A DNA stretch of 64,000 bases from Pseudomonas sp. SID14000 (GTDB taxonomy: Bacteria > Pseudomonadota > Gammaproteobacteria > Pseudomonadales > Pseudomonadaceae). This document shows positions 16,413 to 25,782 of this stretch, one piece after another; the first letter of the stretch is position 1, and every line of letters begins with the position of its first letter. Under the pieces are notes generated by a model. The model had not been told where the DNA came from. It searched no databases and saw nothing but the letters and a program-made list of their open reading frames with translations. The translations under genes were made by a program, and so were the position numbers. The DNA is taken from NCBI RefSeq assembly GCF_002165135.1, contig NZ_NFZQ01000008.1, positions 241,172 through 305,171 on the forward strand, written 5' to 3'.

Positions 16413-18818
16413 CTAGAAACCCACGGTCGCCGACAGCAGGTAGGTACGCGGCGTAGACAGCGTCAGCCCGGGCTCGCTGTCATCCGAAGCTCCGGCCGAG
16501 CTCCAGTACCGGTCGTCCAGCACATTCTCGACACTGGCACGCAAGGTCACCTGAGTGGCATCCACCTTGAACGCATAACGCGCGCCCAGGTCATAACGCT
16601 CCCAGCCGTCGATCTGCTTGCTGTTATTCTGGTCCAGGTACTGCGAACTCGAGTGGTCGCCCCGCGCCGTCAAGGTCAGGCCGTTCACCCCCGGTACATC
16701 CCACTCGACGCCAAGGTTGACGTTGTACTCGGGCGTGGCCGGTGCGCGGTTGCCATCGTAGGCGCCGCCGACGGTGTCGGTCAGTTCGCTGTCGATATAC
16801 ATCACCCCGCCCAGCACGCGCACGCCTTGCATGGGCTCGCCGAACACGCTCAGTTCAATCCCCCGGTTGTCGCGCTTGCCATTGCGGCCGAACACCCGCG
16901 ACGTGGGGTTGGTTTCGTAGGCCGGCTGGCGGATGCGGAAGGCACTGGCGGTGAAGGCGACCTTGCCCAGGTCATACTTGGCCCCCACCTCGACCTGGCG
17001 GCTGGTGAACGGCGGGAAGATCTGGTCTTCGTTGACCGATGTCGACGGCGCGATCTTGCCCTGGCTCAGGCCCTCCATGTAGTTGGCATACAACGACAGC
17101 TGGTCGGTAACCTTGAGCAGCACGCCGCCCGAAGGCGACATCTTCTCTTCATCGTAGGCGGTATCCCCCTTGATGCCGTCGCTCCAGTCATCCACCTGCA
17201 CCCGCTGCCAGCGCGCACCCAAGGTCAGCAGCAGGCGGTCGTCGAAGAAGCCCAGGGTGTCGGCCAGAGCCACGCCGGAGAAGCGGTTCTCCGTGTAAAC
17301 CTCGGGGTCGATGCGGGTTGGCGTGCCCGGTGTCGGCGTGGCCACCGGGTGGTAGAGGTTGCTGGGCGCCGAGGCATAGCGGGCGCCGCCGTTGGTGAAG
17401 TCCATGTAGAAGTAGGTGGCGGCCAGGTTCAGTTCGTGGCTGACCGGCCCGGTATGGAACCAGTTGCGCACGCCGGCCATGGCGGTACGCACGGTTTCAT
17501 CCCGGGTGAAGTCGCGCGGCTGCACGGTGAAGTCGCCGGCATCGTTGCTGATGGACACGTTGTGGCGCAGGAAGTCATGGTTGCTCTTGCGCGCGCCGAC
17601 CGCGCCATAGGCCAGCAGCGACTCGCTGATATCGTACTCGGCATGCAGCGCACCGAAGGTGTCGTTGGTGCGCGCCCTGCTCCAGGCCTGGGCGTAGTTG
17701 TGGCGTACGTCGTTGGCATCCGGCACCTTGGCATTGGCACCGACCAGCACCCGCTCCTGCGGTGCATCGGTGTCGCGCTCGGTATGGCCGAGGTCTGCCG
17801 AAAGCCGCAGGCGCTCGCCACGAAAGTCCAGGCCCAACACTGCCATTTCGCGTTCGACACGCTGGTGATCCCATTCGGTGTCGCCCGACTGTTTCACGCC
17901 ATTGAAACGCACGCCGAACTGCCGGCCGTCACCAAAGCGCCGGCCCACGTCCACCGCCCCGCCTGCCTGGCCCGCCGAGGCATGGCTGCCGGTAAACTCG
18001 GTGAGCGGCTGGTCACCGGCCCGCTTGGGCTGCACATTGATGCCGCCGCCAACACTACCTCGCGGCGAAATGCCGTTGATCAACTGACTGGGGCCTTTGA
18101 TGATATCGACCCGGTCGGCCATTTCCATGTCGATCGAATAGGTCGGCAGGATGCCGTACAGGCCGTTGTAGGCCACATCGCTGTTGAACAGGCTGAAGCC
18201 GCGAATGGTGAACTGCTCGAAGCGCCCACCCGCCGGGTTGGTGGCGCGCACCGATGGGTCGCTGGCGATCAGCTCGCCCAAGGTTCGCGCCTGCTGATTC
18301 TTCACCAGTTCGCTGGTGTAGCTGGTGATGCTGAACGGGGTTTCCATGAAGTCGCGCGTACCCAGCAGGCCCTGTGAACCCTGACGGGCCACCTGGCCAC
18401 CGGCATAGGGTTGCGTTTCGTTGCCTGCGGCCAGGCCACCGACGATGCTGGTCGGGTCGATTTCCAGGGCACCACCCGCCTGGGGGGCCGACATCAGTGT
18501 GAAAGCGCCCTCGCCCACCGGCAGCAACTGTAGGCCGCTGCCGCGCAGCAGCTGGGTGAAGCCTTCGTCGACACTGTAGTTGCCGGACAAGCCATTGCTC
18601 TGCCGGCCGTCGATCAGCGCCGGGTCCAGCGACAGGCTGACCCCGGCCTGGTCGGCAAACTGGGTAAGTGCCGCACCCAGGCTTGCGGCTGGCACCTGAT
18701 AGCTGCGCCGGGCGGGTTCATCGGCCCAGGCCGGTGCACACAACAACAGGCTCATCGCGAACAACGGATGTGCTGCTCGCGCCAGTGGGCGCAGGCGGCA
18801 AGACATGACAGCAGGCAT
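16413..18818 (-). CDS. TonB-dependent siderophore receptor with N-terminal signalling (STN) domain
   Basis: 801 residues. Signal peptide ends near PAWA (about residue 32). The STN domain follows (SYQVPAASLGAALTQFADQ, about 38-110), then the plug (MADRVDIIKGPSQLINGISP) and a 22-strand barrel ending in LLSATVGF with terminal Phe. The STN domain marks it as a FecA/FpvA-like transducer that signals ligand binding to FecR. The upstream genes on the same strand encode FecR and a FecI-type sigma factor. It should import a ferric siderophore; the ligand is unknown. Confidence 0.9.
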   Translation of the reverse strand: MPAVMSCRLRPLARAAHPLFAMSLLLCAPAWADEPARRSYQVPAASLGAALTQFADQAGVSLSLDPALIDGRQSNGLSGNYSVDEGFTQLLRGSGLQLLPVGEGAFTLMSAPQAGGALEIDPTSIVGGLAAGNETQPYAGGQVARQGSQGLLGTRDFMETPFSITSYTSELVKNQQARTLGELIASDPSVRATNPAGGRFEQFTIRGFSLFNSDVAYNGLYGILPTYSIDMEMADRVDIIKGPSQLINGISPRGSVGGGINVQPKRAGDQPLTEFTGSHASAGQAGGAVDVGRRFGDGRQFGVRFNGVKQSGDTEWDHQRVEREMAVLGLDFRGERLRLSADLGHTERDTDAPQERVLVGANAKVPDANDVRHNYAQAWSRARTNDTFGALHAEYDISESLLAYGAVGARKSNHDFLRHNVSISNDAGDFTVQPRDFTRDETVRTAMAGVRNWFHTGPVSHELNLAATYFYMDFTNGGARYASAPSNLYHPVATPTPGTPTRIDPEVYTENRFSGVALADTLGFFDDRLLLTLGARWQRVQVDDWSDGIKGDTAYDEEKMSPSGGVLLKVTDQLSLYANYMEGLSQGKIAPSTSVNEDQIFPPFTSRQVEVGAKYDLGKVAFTASAFRIRQPAYETNPTSRVFGRNGKRDNRGIELSVFGEPMQGVRVLGGVMYIDSELTDTVGGAYDGNRAPATPEYNVNLGVEWDVPGVNGLTLTARGDHSSSQYLDQNNSKQIDGWERYDLGARYAFKVDATQVTLRASVENVLDDRYWSSAGASDDSEPGLTLSTPRTYLLSATVGF

Positions 18819-18884
18819 TGAACAAGGCTCCCCTTTATTTGCTCCTACCGGTAATGACCGGCGAGAGGAAAAAAGGGGACAGCC

Positions 18885-19829
18885 TCACACGCGATTTTCT
18901 CGTGCAGCCAGGCTCACCCAATAACGCGTGCGCCTGTCTACCTGCAACGGCAGGCTGGCGGCGAGCAAGGCCAGCACCCGGTCGGTGTCGTCGAGGCGGA
19001 ACGTGCCAGTCACGCGCAGGGCCTCCAGTTCGGGCGCCCAGCGCAGCACGCCGGGGCGGTACCTGCGCAGCTCGTGCAGCAGCTCGCCCAAGGGGCGGTC
19101 CTCCAGCCGCAGCACCCCTTCGCGCCAGCCCAGCAGCCATGCGTCCAGGCCGGTGACAGGGCCAACCCCGGCCGCTTGCAGGCTGGCCTGCTGCCCGGCC
19201 TGCAGCAACAGTGCCGGGCCTTGCCGCGGTTGCAGGTGGGCCGCGCCCCTGACCACCGATACCCGGCAAGCCTGATCGACCAGGCGCAGGCACACCTCAC
19301 CGGCATCTAGCGCCACCTGGCCAGAGGGCACCTGCAACGTCAGGCCCAGGTTGCCGGGCAACCTGACTGCCACTTCGCCACGCAGCATTGTCAGACGACG
19401 AGCGCCCAGGTCGATATCCACCGCACTGTCGGTGTTCAACTGCACGAATGTGCCATCGCTCAGCAGCACCTGCCGGCGCTCCCCGACCGCGGTGTGCATG
19501 TCGGCGGCCCAGGCCTCCAGCGGCAGTTCGCGGCTTGCCAGCCAGGCCGCCGGCAACAATGCCGCCACGCCCAAGGCCTGCTTGAGCAGCGCCCGGCGGC
19601 CGGTATCCGGGCGGTCCAGGGTGGCCATGGCCAATGCGCCGGGTAGCGCGGAAAAACGCTGGCGCAACAGCAGTGCCTTTTGCCAGGCGTGTTCGTGCAA
19701 GGTGCTGCTGGTGCGCCATTGCTCCAGGCGCTGCAGGTCACCCTCACTGGCACAGCCAGAGTCCACCAGCGCCAGCCAGCGGGCAGCAGCCTGCAGTGCC
19801 TCACGCGTTTCGGGGGAGTGGGAGGTCAT
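18885..19829 (-). CDS. FecR-family anti-sigma/signal-transducing protein
   Basis: 314 residues from ATG 19829, sharing one base with the sigma-factor stop. Residues 1-75 form the cytoplasmic DUF4880-type domain (ARWLALVDSGCASEGDLQRL). One membrane segment (about 92-112, ALGVAALLPAAWLA) leads to the periplasmic FecR domain (HTAVGERRQVLLSDGTFVQL, about 125-220) and a C-terminal STN-like region (PLGELLHELRRYRPGVLRW) that meets the receptor signalling domain. It holds the sigma factor inactive until the receptor is loaded. Confidence 0.9.
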   Translation of the reverse strand: MTSHSPETREALQAAARWLALVDSGCASEGDLQRLEQWRTSSTLHEHAWQKALLLRQRFSALPGALAMATLDRPDTGRRALLKQALGVAALLPAAWLASRELPLEAWAADMHTAVGERRQVLLSDGTFVQLNTDSAVDIDLGARRLTMLRGEVAVRLPGNLGLTLQVPSGQVALDAGEVCLRLVDQACRVSVVRGAAHLQPRQGPALLLQAGQQASLQAAGVGPVTGLDAWLLGWREGVLRLEDRPLGELLHELRRYRPGVLRWAPELEALRVTGTFRLDDTDRVLALLAASLPLQVDRRTRYWVSLAARENRV

Positions 19830-20338
19830 TATAGTTCGGCCAGCAGGCAATGCTCGTAGGCCTGCGCCATGTAGCGTTTGACCGAGCGCTCGCAAACGCC
19901 CAGGCGTTTGCCGATCTCGGCATAGCCCAGGCCCTCCAGCTGGCTCCAGAGAAAGGCCTTGCGTACCGGCGCCTTGAGGCCGTCGAGCAACTCGTCGAGG
20001 GCTTGCAGGGTTTCCAGCAGCAGCCAACGCTGCTCTGGCGAGGGCACATGCTGCTCGGGCAACTGCGCCAATGCAGCGAGGTAGGCTTGTTCCAGGCTGC
20101 GCCGCTGATGGAAGTTGCTCAGCAGGCGCTTGCCCACGGTCAGCAGGTAGGCACGCGGTTCGCGAATGTCTGCCAGCGGCTGGGCGCTGGCCAGGATCCG
20201 CAGGAAGGTATCCTGGCTGAGGTCGGCGGCATCCCAGGCATTGCCCATGCGCCGCCGCAGCCAGGTTTCCAGCCAGCCGCGGTGGGCCCGGTACAGGGCG
20301 GGCAGGCTATGCTCCGGTGGCGGCGCGGCGTCGATCAT
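19829..20338 (-). CDS. FecI-type ECF sigma factor
   Basis: 169 residues from ATG 20338 (MIDAAPPPEHSLPALYRAHR). Sigma region 2 spans about 15-80 (AADLSQDTFLRILA) and region 4 about 108-160 (LEGLGYAEIGKRLGVCERSV). It should direct RNA polymerase to the receptor promoter after iron-siderophore signalling. It heads the sigma-FecR-receptor set on the minus strand. An AT-rich Fur-box-like sequence lies about 20-45 bp upstream. Confidence 0.9.
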   Translation of the reverse strand: MIDAAPPPEHSLPALYRAHRGWLETWLRRRMGNAWDAADLSQDTFLRILASAQPLADIREPRAYLLTVGKRLLSNFHQRRSLEQAYLAALAQLPEQHVPSPEQRWLLLETLQALDELLDGLKAPVRKAFLWSQLEGLGYAEIGKRLGVCERSVKRYMAQAYEHCLLAEL

Positions 20339-20358
20339 GGGGAAGGCCCTGCGGTGGT

Positions 20359-20383
20359 GCAAATAAGATTTATTCTAATTTAC
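20359..20383. promoter_or_regulatory. Candidate Fur box upstream of the FecI-type gene
   Basis: The AT-rich stretch gcaaataagatttattctaa, with AATAA/TTATT arms, stands out from the GC-rich surroundings just upstream of the sigma-factor gene. Fur repression of fecI-type genes is usual in Pseudomonas. Match is partial. Confidence 0.4.
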
Positions 20384-20416
20384 ACCATGCCGCAGAACCA
20401 AGCGGTTTGTTACCTG

Positions 20417-22054
20417 TCAGGCAATCGCCGCATCCACCAGCACCTGCGCTTCCTGCACCAGGCGCTGCAGGTGCGCCTCGTCGATGAAGCTTTCGGCGTA
20501 GATCTTGTAGATGTCCTCGGTGCCCGAAGGGCGCGCGGCGAACCAGCCATTGGCGGTCATCACCTTCAGCCCGCCAATCGCCTGGCCGTTGCCCGGTGCA
20601 TGGCTGAGGATCTGCACGATCGGCTCACCCGCCAGCTCGGTCGACTTCACCTGCTCCGGCGCCAGCTTGCTCAGCAAAGCCTTCTGCCGGGCATCGGCCT
20701 TGGCTTCGACACGGGTGGCGAACGGCTTGCCCAGCGCCTCGGTCAGGTCGGCGTAGGCCTGGCTCGGGTTGCGCCCGGTGCGGGCAGTCATCTCGGCAGC
20801 CAGCAAGGCCGGGATCAGCCCGTCCTTGTCGGTGGCCCAGACCGAGCCATCGCGGCGCAGGAACGAAGCCCCCGCACTCTCCTCGCCCCCAAAGCCCAGC
20901 GAGCCGTCGAACAGGCCTTGGGCGAAGAACTTGAAGCCCACCGGCACTTCGTACAGTTCACGCCCCAGGCGCTGGGTGACGCGGTCGATCAGGCCGCTGG
21001 AGACCACGGTCTTGCCGACTGCGGCATCGCTGCGCCATTGCGGGCGGTGGCGGTACAGGTAGTCGATGGCCACGGCCAGGTAGTTGTTCGGCTGCAGCAG
21101 GCCATCCGGGGTGACGATGCCATGGCGGTCGTGGTCCGGGTCGCAGGCGAAGGCCACGTCGAAGCGTTCGCGCAGGCCGATCAGCCCCTGCATGGCGTAC
21201 GGCGAGGACGGGTCCATGCGGATCTGGCCGTCCCAGTCGACGGTCATGAAGCGGAAGGTCGGGTCGACCTCGGTGTTCACCACTTCCAGGTCCAGCTGGT
21301 AGCGCTCGGCAATCGCCGACCAGTAGCGCACCCCTGCCCCGCCCAGCGGGTCAACGCCCAGGCGCAGCTTGGCGCCACGGATGACGTCGAAGTCGATGAC
21401 GTTCTCCAGATCGGCCACGTAGTTGCTCACGTAGTCGTGGCGCTGGGTGGTGGAAGCCTGTAGCGCCTGGGCATGGGCCATGCGCTTGACGCCCGCCAGG
21501 TCAGCGGCCAGCAGTTCGTTGGCCTTGGCCTCGATCCACTTGGTGACGTCGCTGTCGGCCGGGCCGCCATTGGGTGGGTTGTACTTGAAGCCACCACTCT
21601 GCGGCGGGTTATGCGACGGAGTGATGACGATGCCGTCGGCCAGGCCCTGCGTGCGGCCGCGGTTATGACAAAGGATGGCGTGGGAAACCGCAGGTGTCGG
21701 CGTGTATTCGTCGTCCTTGGACAGCATCACCTGCACGCCATTGGCCGCCAGCACTTCCAGGGCACTGGCGGTGGCCGGTGCCGACAGCGCGTGGGTGTCG
21801 GCGCCGATGAACAGCGGGCCATCGATGCCCTTCTCCTGGCGATACAGGCAGATGGCCTGGGTGATGGCCAGGACATGGTACTCGTTGAAACTCAACTCAA
21901 GCGAAGTACCCCGGTGCCCCGAGGTGCCGAAGGCCACCCGCTGGGCCGCCACGGCAGCATCGGGGCGACCGGTGTAGTAGGCGGTGAGCAGTCGGGGAAT
22001 ATCGACCAGCACGCTGGCCGGAGCCGGCTTGCCTGCCAAAGGACTGAGCGTCAT
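20417..22054 (-). CDS. pgm: Alpha-D-glucose phosphate-specific phosphoglucomutase
   Basis: 545 residues, full length for the bacterial Pgm family. Active-site serine loop ITPSHNPPQ (Ser147), metal loop CDPDHDRHG, sugar-binding loop [10 protein letters not shown], and C-terminal phosphate-binding [16 protein letters not shown]. It interconverts glucose-1-phosphate and glucose-6-phosphate in the cytoplasm for glycogen, trehalose and cell-envelope sugar synthesis. Monocistronic as far as can be seen. Confidence 0.93.
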   Translation of the reverse strand: MTLSPLAGKPAPASVLVDIPRLLTAYYTGRPDAAVAAQRVAFGTSGHRGTSLELSFNEYHVLAITQAICLYRQEKGIDGPLFIGADTHALSAPATASALEVLAANGVQVMLSKDDEYTPTPAVSHAILCHNRGRTQGLADGIVITPSHNPPQSGGFKYNPPNGGPADSDVTKWIEAKANELLAADLAGVKRMAHAQALQASTTQRHDYVSNYVADLENVIDFDVIRGAKLRLGVDPLGGAGVRYWSAIAERYQLDLEVVNTEVDPTFRFMTVDWDGQIRMDPSSPYAMQGLIGLRERFDVAFACDPDHDRHGIVTPDGLLQPNNYLAVAIDYLYRHRPQWRSDAAVGKTVVSSGLIDRVTQRLGRELYEVPVGFKFFAQGLFDGSLGFGGEESAGASFLRRDGSVWATDKDGLIPALLAAEMTARTGRNPSQAYADLTEALGKPFATRVEAKADARQKALLSKLAPEQVKSTELAGEPIVQILSHAPGNGQAIGGLKVMTANGWFAARPSGTEDIYKIYAESFIDEAHLQRLVQEAQVLVDAAIA

Positions 22055-22234
22055 GCAGAAACCTCGAGTTCAACGGATGTTGGTGTTGGAGCGTGCAGTT
22101 TACTGAGAGTTGCTATGCCGCGCGATGGGCGGCATCAAAGAAACATCAGGCCACGCAGCCCGCGCCTACATGGGCCGCTCATCTGCCTTATGACGGTCTA
22201 GAGTAGAAGCCATGCCCCCCGCAAAAGAGGCCCC

Positions 22235-22882
22235 ATGGCTTTCCACCGCCTGACCCGCACCCACCCGCGCCTGAGCATCGCTACCATGGTCGGCCTGCTG
22301 GGCGCTTGGCTGATCCCCGCCGATGATGCCGTGCAGCACATTCTCGCTGGCTGGAACCTGGGTGTATGGCTGTATCTGCTACTTGTACTCTACCTTAGCT
22401 GGACAGCCAGCCCGGACAGGGTCCGCAAGGTTGCCCGCATCGAAGACGAGAACGCAGGCATAGTCCTGCTCACCGTATGCATCGCCGCCATCGCCAGCCT
22501 CGCCGCCGTCACCCTGCAACTGGTGTCCAGCCGTGGCCTGCAAGGCACAGCCCTGACCCTGCACTACCTCTACACCGGCCTGACCGTGGCCGGCTCCTGG
22601 CTGCTGATCGGCTGCATTTTCAGCCTGCACTACGCCCGGCTGTTCTATACCGGACAAAGCCACGAACCGCCGCTGCGCTTCGCCGATGGCGAGCGCAACC
22701 CCGACTACTGGGACTTCCACTACTTCTCGTTCACCATCAGCATGGCCGTGCAAACCTCCGATGTGGGCGTCGCCGGGCGGGGCCTGCGGCGTGTGGTGCT
22801 GGCGCATTCACTGGTGGGGTTCGTTTTCAACACGGCTATCCTGGGATTCACTATCAATATCGCCGCCGGGTTGCTCGGTTGA
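22235..22882 (+). CDS. DUF1345 family membrane protein
   Basis: 215 residues with about five membrane segments. The conserved DUF1345 stretch [20 protein letters not shown] followed by [11 protein letters not shown] and [20 protein letters not shown] is clear. Function is unknown; the inner-membrane location is inferred from the segments. It diverges from pgm and stands alone. Confidence 0.85.
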   Translation: MAFHRLTRTHPRLSIATMVGLLGAWLIPADDAVQHILAGWNLGVWLYLLLVLYLSWTASPDRVRKVARIEDENAGIVLLTVCIAAIASLAAVTLQLVSSRGLQGTALTLHYLYTGLTVAGSWLLIGCIFSLHYARLFYTGQSHEPPLRFADGERNPDYWDFHYFSFTISMAVQTSDVGVAGRGLRRVVLAHSLVGFVFNTAILGFTINIAAGLLG

Positions 22883-23157
22883 CCGCACCGCTCGTCCGAA
22901 AACACTGTGCGGCGAATATCGATAAAAGCAGGAGAACCTACCGGGTAATTTGCCGCTACCGAGCCAGGAAAACGTTTGCCGGGCCGGCGTCAGCCACACG
23001 CCATCCATGACAAGGATGTGACCGCTGTCATGCATTGGCACATTTGTCGTATTCGTTGCCGAGACTCACGCGTAGCAGGTGCTATGGTTAGGTTCCCGGT
23101 GGCCGCATCGATATGGCCACCCACTCACCACGTCCAGACACGGACAAGGAGGCTGGC

Positions 23158-23418
23158 ATGAACAAGATGACGTTCCCCAACGCCTGCCAGGTGATGCGAT
23201 GGCATTTCCACCCACTGGGCTTCGAAGCCAGCATGGATGCGCCACGCAGCATGGTTGCACGGCTGTTCGACCGCGCCACCGGAGTAACCCTGCTGGCGAT
23301 TGCCGGCATCCCCTGCTCGGCGATCATGGCCGCTGCCGATGTAGAGCGCATCATCGAGGCCGTCGAGGCGGAGATGGATGCCTTCATGCCCGCCTTCACA
23401 TTGCGCGACGCGGTCTAG
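23158..23418 (+). CDS. Small DUF1652-like protein
   Basis: 86 residues from ATG 23158, which has a strong caaggagg ribosome site; an upstream in-frame ATG at 23113 lacks one. The pattern (FPNACQVMRWHFHPLGFEA, then LFDRATGVTLLAIAGIPCS and VERIIEAVEAEM) resembles DUF1652, a small protein family found mainly in Pseudomonas. Function unknown. Its TAG stop lies in the palindrome ctag shared with the stop of the convergent c-di-GMP gene. Confidence 0.7.
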   Translation: MNKMTFPNACQVMRWHFHPLGFEASMDAPRSMVARLFDRATGVTLLAIAGIPCSAIMAAADVERIIEAVEAEMDAFMPAFTLRDAV

Positions 23419-25505
23419 CCCGCGGCCGTGCTTTCCTGGCGCATGGCCTGCAACTTGCCCATGAACTGCTCGGCCGGCACCGGCTCGCCCAGCAGGTAGC
23501 CTTGCAGCGAATCGCAGCCCAGGCGGGTCAGGAAGTCCTGCTGCCTGTCGGTCTCCACCCCTTCGGCAACGATACGCAGGCCCAGCGCCTGGCCCAACGC
23601 CACGATTGCCGAAACGATCGCTGCATCGTCGCTGTCCTGCTCCAGGTCGCGCACGAAACCGCGGTCAATCTTCAGCTCGTTGGCCGGCAGGCGCTTTAGG
23701 TACATCAGGCTGGAATAGCCGGTACCAAAGTCATCGATGGACAGGTCCACGCCCATGTCGGACAACCGCTGCAGCACCGTCAGGCTGGCATCGGCGTCGT
23801 GCATGGCCGTGGTTTCGGTAATTTCCAGGGTCAGGCAGTTGGCCGGCAGGCTGTTCTGCTGCAGGGCCCGGGCTACGCTCTCGACCAGCCCGGCATGGCA
23901 GAACTGGATGGCCGACAGGTTCACCGCCATGCGCCAGCCCTGATGCCCTTGGTCCAGCCACTCGCGCATCTGGCGGCAGGCCTCGATGAGCACCCACTCG
24001 CCAATGGGGATGATCAGGCCGGTCTTTTCCGCCAGGCCGATGAAGCGGTCAGGTAGCAACAGGCCCTGCTGCGGGTGCTCCCAGCGCAGCAAGGCCTCGG
24101 CACCGATCGCCTGGCAGGCCTGGGCGTCGAACTTGGGCTGGTAGTGCAAGCGGAACTGACGCTGCTCCAGAGCCTGGCGCAAGTCCTGCAGTAGCTGCAA
24201 TTGCTGGCGGGCGTTGCTGTTCATCGACACGTCGAAGAAACTGTAGCCATTCTTGCCGGCGCTCTTGGCGTGGTACATGGCGGCGTCGGCATTGCGCAAC
24301 AACTCGTGCTGATCCTGGCCATTGCCCGGGTAAAGGACGATACCCAGGCTCGCCGTCAGCTGCAGGTCATGCTCGGCCACGCGGAACGGCCGTGACACCA
24401 GGTTGACCTGCTTGACCGCCACATCCATGGCATCGTTCGGCTCCCGTAGCTCCACCAGCAGCACGAATTCGTCGCCGCCGATACGCGCCAGCGTGTCCTG
24501 GCTGTGCAGGTGACCGCGCAGGCGCGCCGCCACTGCCTTGAGCAGCAAGTCGCCGACATGGTGACCAAAGGCATCGTTGACTGGTTTGAAGCCGTCCAGG
24601 TCGATGAACATCAGGGCAAAGCAGCCGCCCTGCTCCGCTACCTTGGCGATGGCCTGTTCGATGCGGTCGGCCAGCAGGGTACGGTTGGGCAAGTCCGTGA
24701 GGGTGTCGTGCAAGGCCAGTTGGGTCAGCTCCTGGTTAGCCAGGGTCAGCGAGCGGGCCAGCTCGGCGGTGCGCGCCTCCAGGCGAGCGTCCAGCACAGA
24801 GGTGAGCAAGGCCACCGCCAATACTGCCAGGGTGGTGATCAGCACCAGGTAGACCAGGCCGTCGCCTTGCAGGCCTCCCCCCGCCAGCGCACCGCAGAAG
24901 CTGCCCTCGGGGAAGTTCGCTGCGGCCATGCCGGTGTAGTGCATGCCGACGATGGCAAGGCCCATCACCACCGCCGCCAGGCCGCGAATCTGCCGCACAT
25001 AGGGTGTGTGTGCGCGAAGACGGAAGGCGATCCACAATGCCGCTGCCGAGGCGGCCACGGCAATCAGCAGCGAAGCACCGAACAGCGCCGGGTCGTAGTC
25101 GATGCCCGGCAGCATGCGCAGCGCGGCCATGCCGGTGTAGTGCATGCAGGCGATGCCGGCGCCCATGATCAGCGCGCCAAACCCCAACTGCAGCCCCGGC
25201 AGGCTCGGCTGGCTGACCAGCCACAATGCAAAGCCCGATGACAAGACGGCAATCAACAGCGAGGACGCGGTCAGGGTGAGGTCATAACCGAGGTCGATGG
25301 GCAGGCTGAATGCGAGCATGCCGATGAAGTGCATCGACCACACGCCGATACCCATGGCCAACGCGCCACCGCCCATCCAGAGGCAAGCAGCCCGGCCTTT
25401 CGCCGTGGCGATGCGGCCGGTCAGGTCAAGGGCCGTATAGGACGCCAGGATCGCCACGCACAGCGAAATCAACACCAGCGAAGAGGAGTAGCTACCGGTC
25501 AGCAT
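23415..25505 (-). CDS. MHYT-GGDEF-EAL cyclic di-GMP enzyme
   Basis: 696 residues. Seven membrane segments in residues 1-245 carry three MHYT-type motifs (MHFIGM, MHYTGM, MHYTGM), proposed to sense oxygen, CO or NO through copper. A GGDEF domain follows (about 265-425) with intact RIGGDEFVLL, and an EAL domain (about 440-685) with EALLRW, IDDFGTGYSS, LKIDRGFV and EGVET. The product-inhibition I-site, five residues before GGDEF, reads HSQD instead of RxxD. Both synthesis and hydrolysis of c-di-GMP look possible. Confidence 0.92.
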   Translation of the reverse strand: MLTGSYSSSLVLISLCVAILASYTALDLTGRIATAKGRAACLWMGGGALAMGIGVWSMHFIGMLAFSLPIDLGYDLTLTASSLLIAVLSSGFALWLVSQPSLPGLQLGFGALIMGAGIACMHYTGMAALRMLPGIDYDPALFGASLLIAVAASAAALWIAFRLRAHTPYVRQIRGLAAVVMGLAIVGMHYTGMAAANFPEGSFCGALAGGGLQGDGLVYLVLITTLAVLAVALLTSVLDARLEARTAELARSLTLANQELTQLALHDTLTDLPNRTLLADRIEQAIAKVAEQGGCFALMFIDLDGFKPVNDAFGHHVGDLLLKAVAARLRGHLHSQDTLARIGGDEFVLLVELREPNDAMDVAVKQVNLVSRPFRVAEHDLQLTASLGIVLYPGNGQDQHELLRNADAAMYHAKSAGKNGYSFFDVSMNSNARQQLQLLQDLRQALEQRQFRLHYQPKFDAQACQAIGAEALLRWEHPQQGLLLPDRFIGLAEKTGLIIPIGEWVLIEACRQMREWLDQGHQGWRMAVNLSAIQFCHAGLVESVARALQQNSLPANCLTLEITETTAMHDADASLTVLQRLSDMGVDLSIDDFGTGYSSLMYLKRLPANELKIDRGFVRDLEQDSDDAAIVSAIVALGQALGLRIVAEGVETDRQQDFLTRLGCDSLQGYLLGEPVPAEQFMGKLQAMRQESTAAG

Positions 25506-25647
25506 TGGGAGTTCCAGCGGCGGGACGGGAGGCCCGGAAAAAGCTGACGATTGTACTCAAGCTTAAGCGAAACGCACGGGGTTTTTGCGAAGGGGGGAAG
25601 GGATCCAAAGGGAAGAGGCTATACGGTCACGCAGGAATGCACGTTCC

Positions 25648-25770
25648 TTTGTGGGAGCGGCCTTGTGTCGCGAAAGGGCTGCGAAGCAGCCCCAGCAACA
25701 TCAGCCATTGTACCGAGAGTCTGGGGCCGCTTTGCGGCCCTTTCGCGAAACAAGGCCGCTCCCACAAAGC
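25648..25770. repeat. Inverted REP pair, GTGTCGCG-loop class
   Basis: Units gtgggagcggccttgtgtcg and gcgaaacaaggccgctccca in opposite orientation, in the 277-bp gap between the c-di-GMP gene start and the opmB stop. The pair follows opmB, the last gene of the minus-strand efflux operon. Confidence 0.85.
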
Positions 25771-25782
25771 GCTGCGAATAAT

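Noticed and set aside
16092..18377. Long plus-strand open frame of 761 codons opposite the TonB receptor
   Set aside because: It is antisense to a full-length, motif-rich receptor gene, has Arg/His/Gly-rich low-complexity composition and no domain. High-GC third positions create such shadows.
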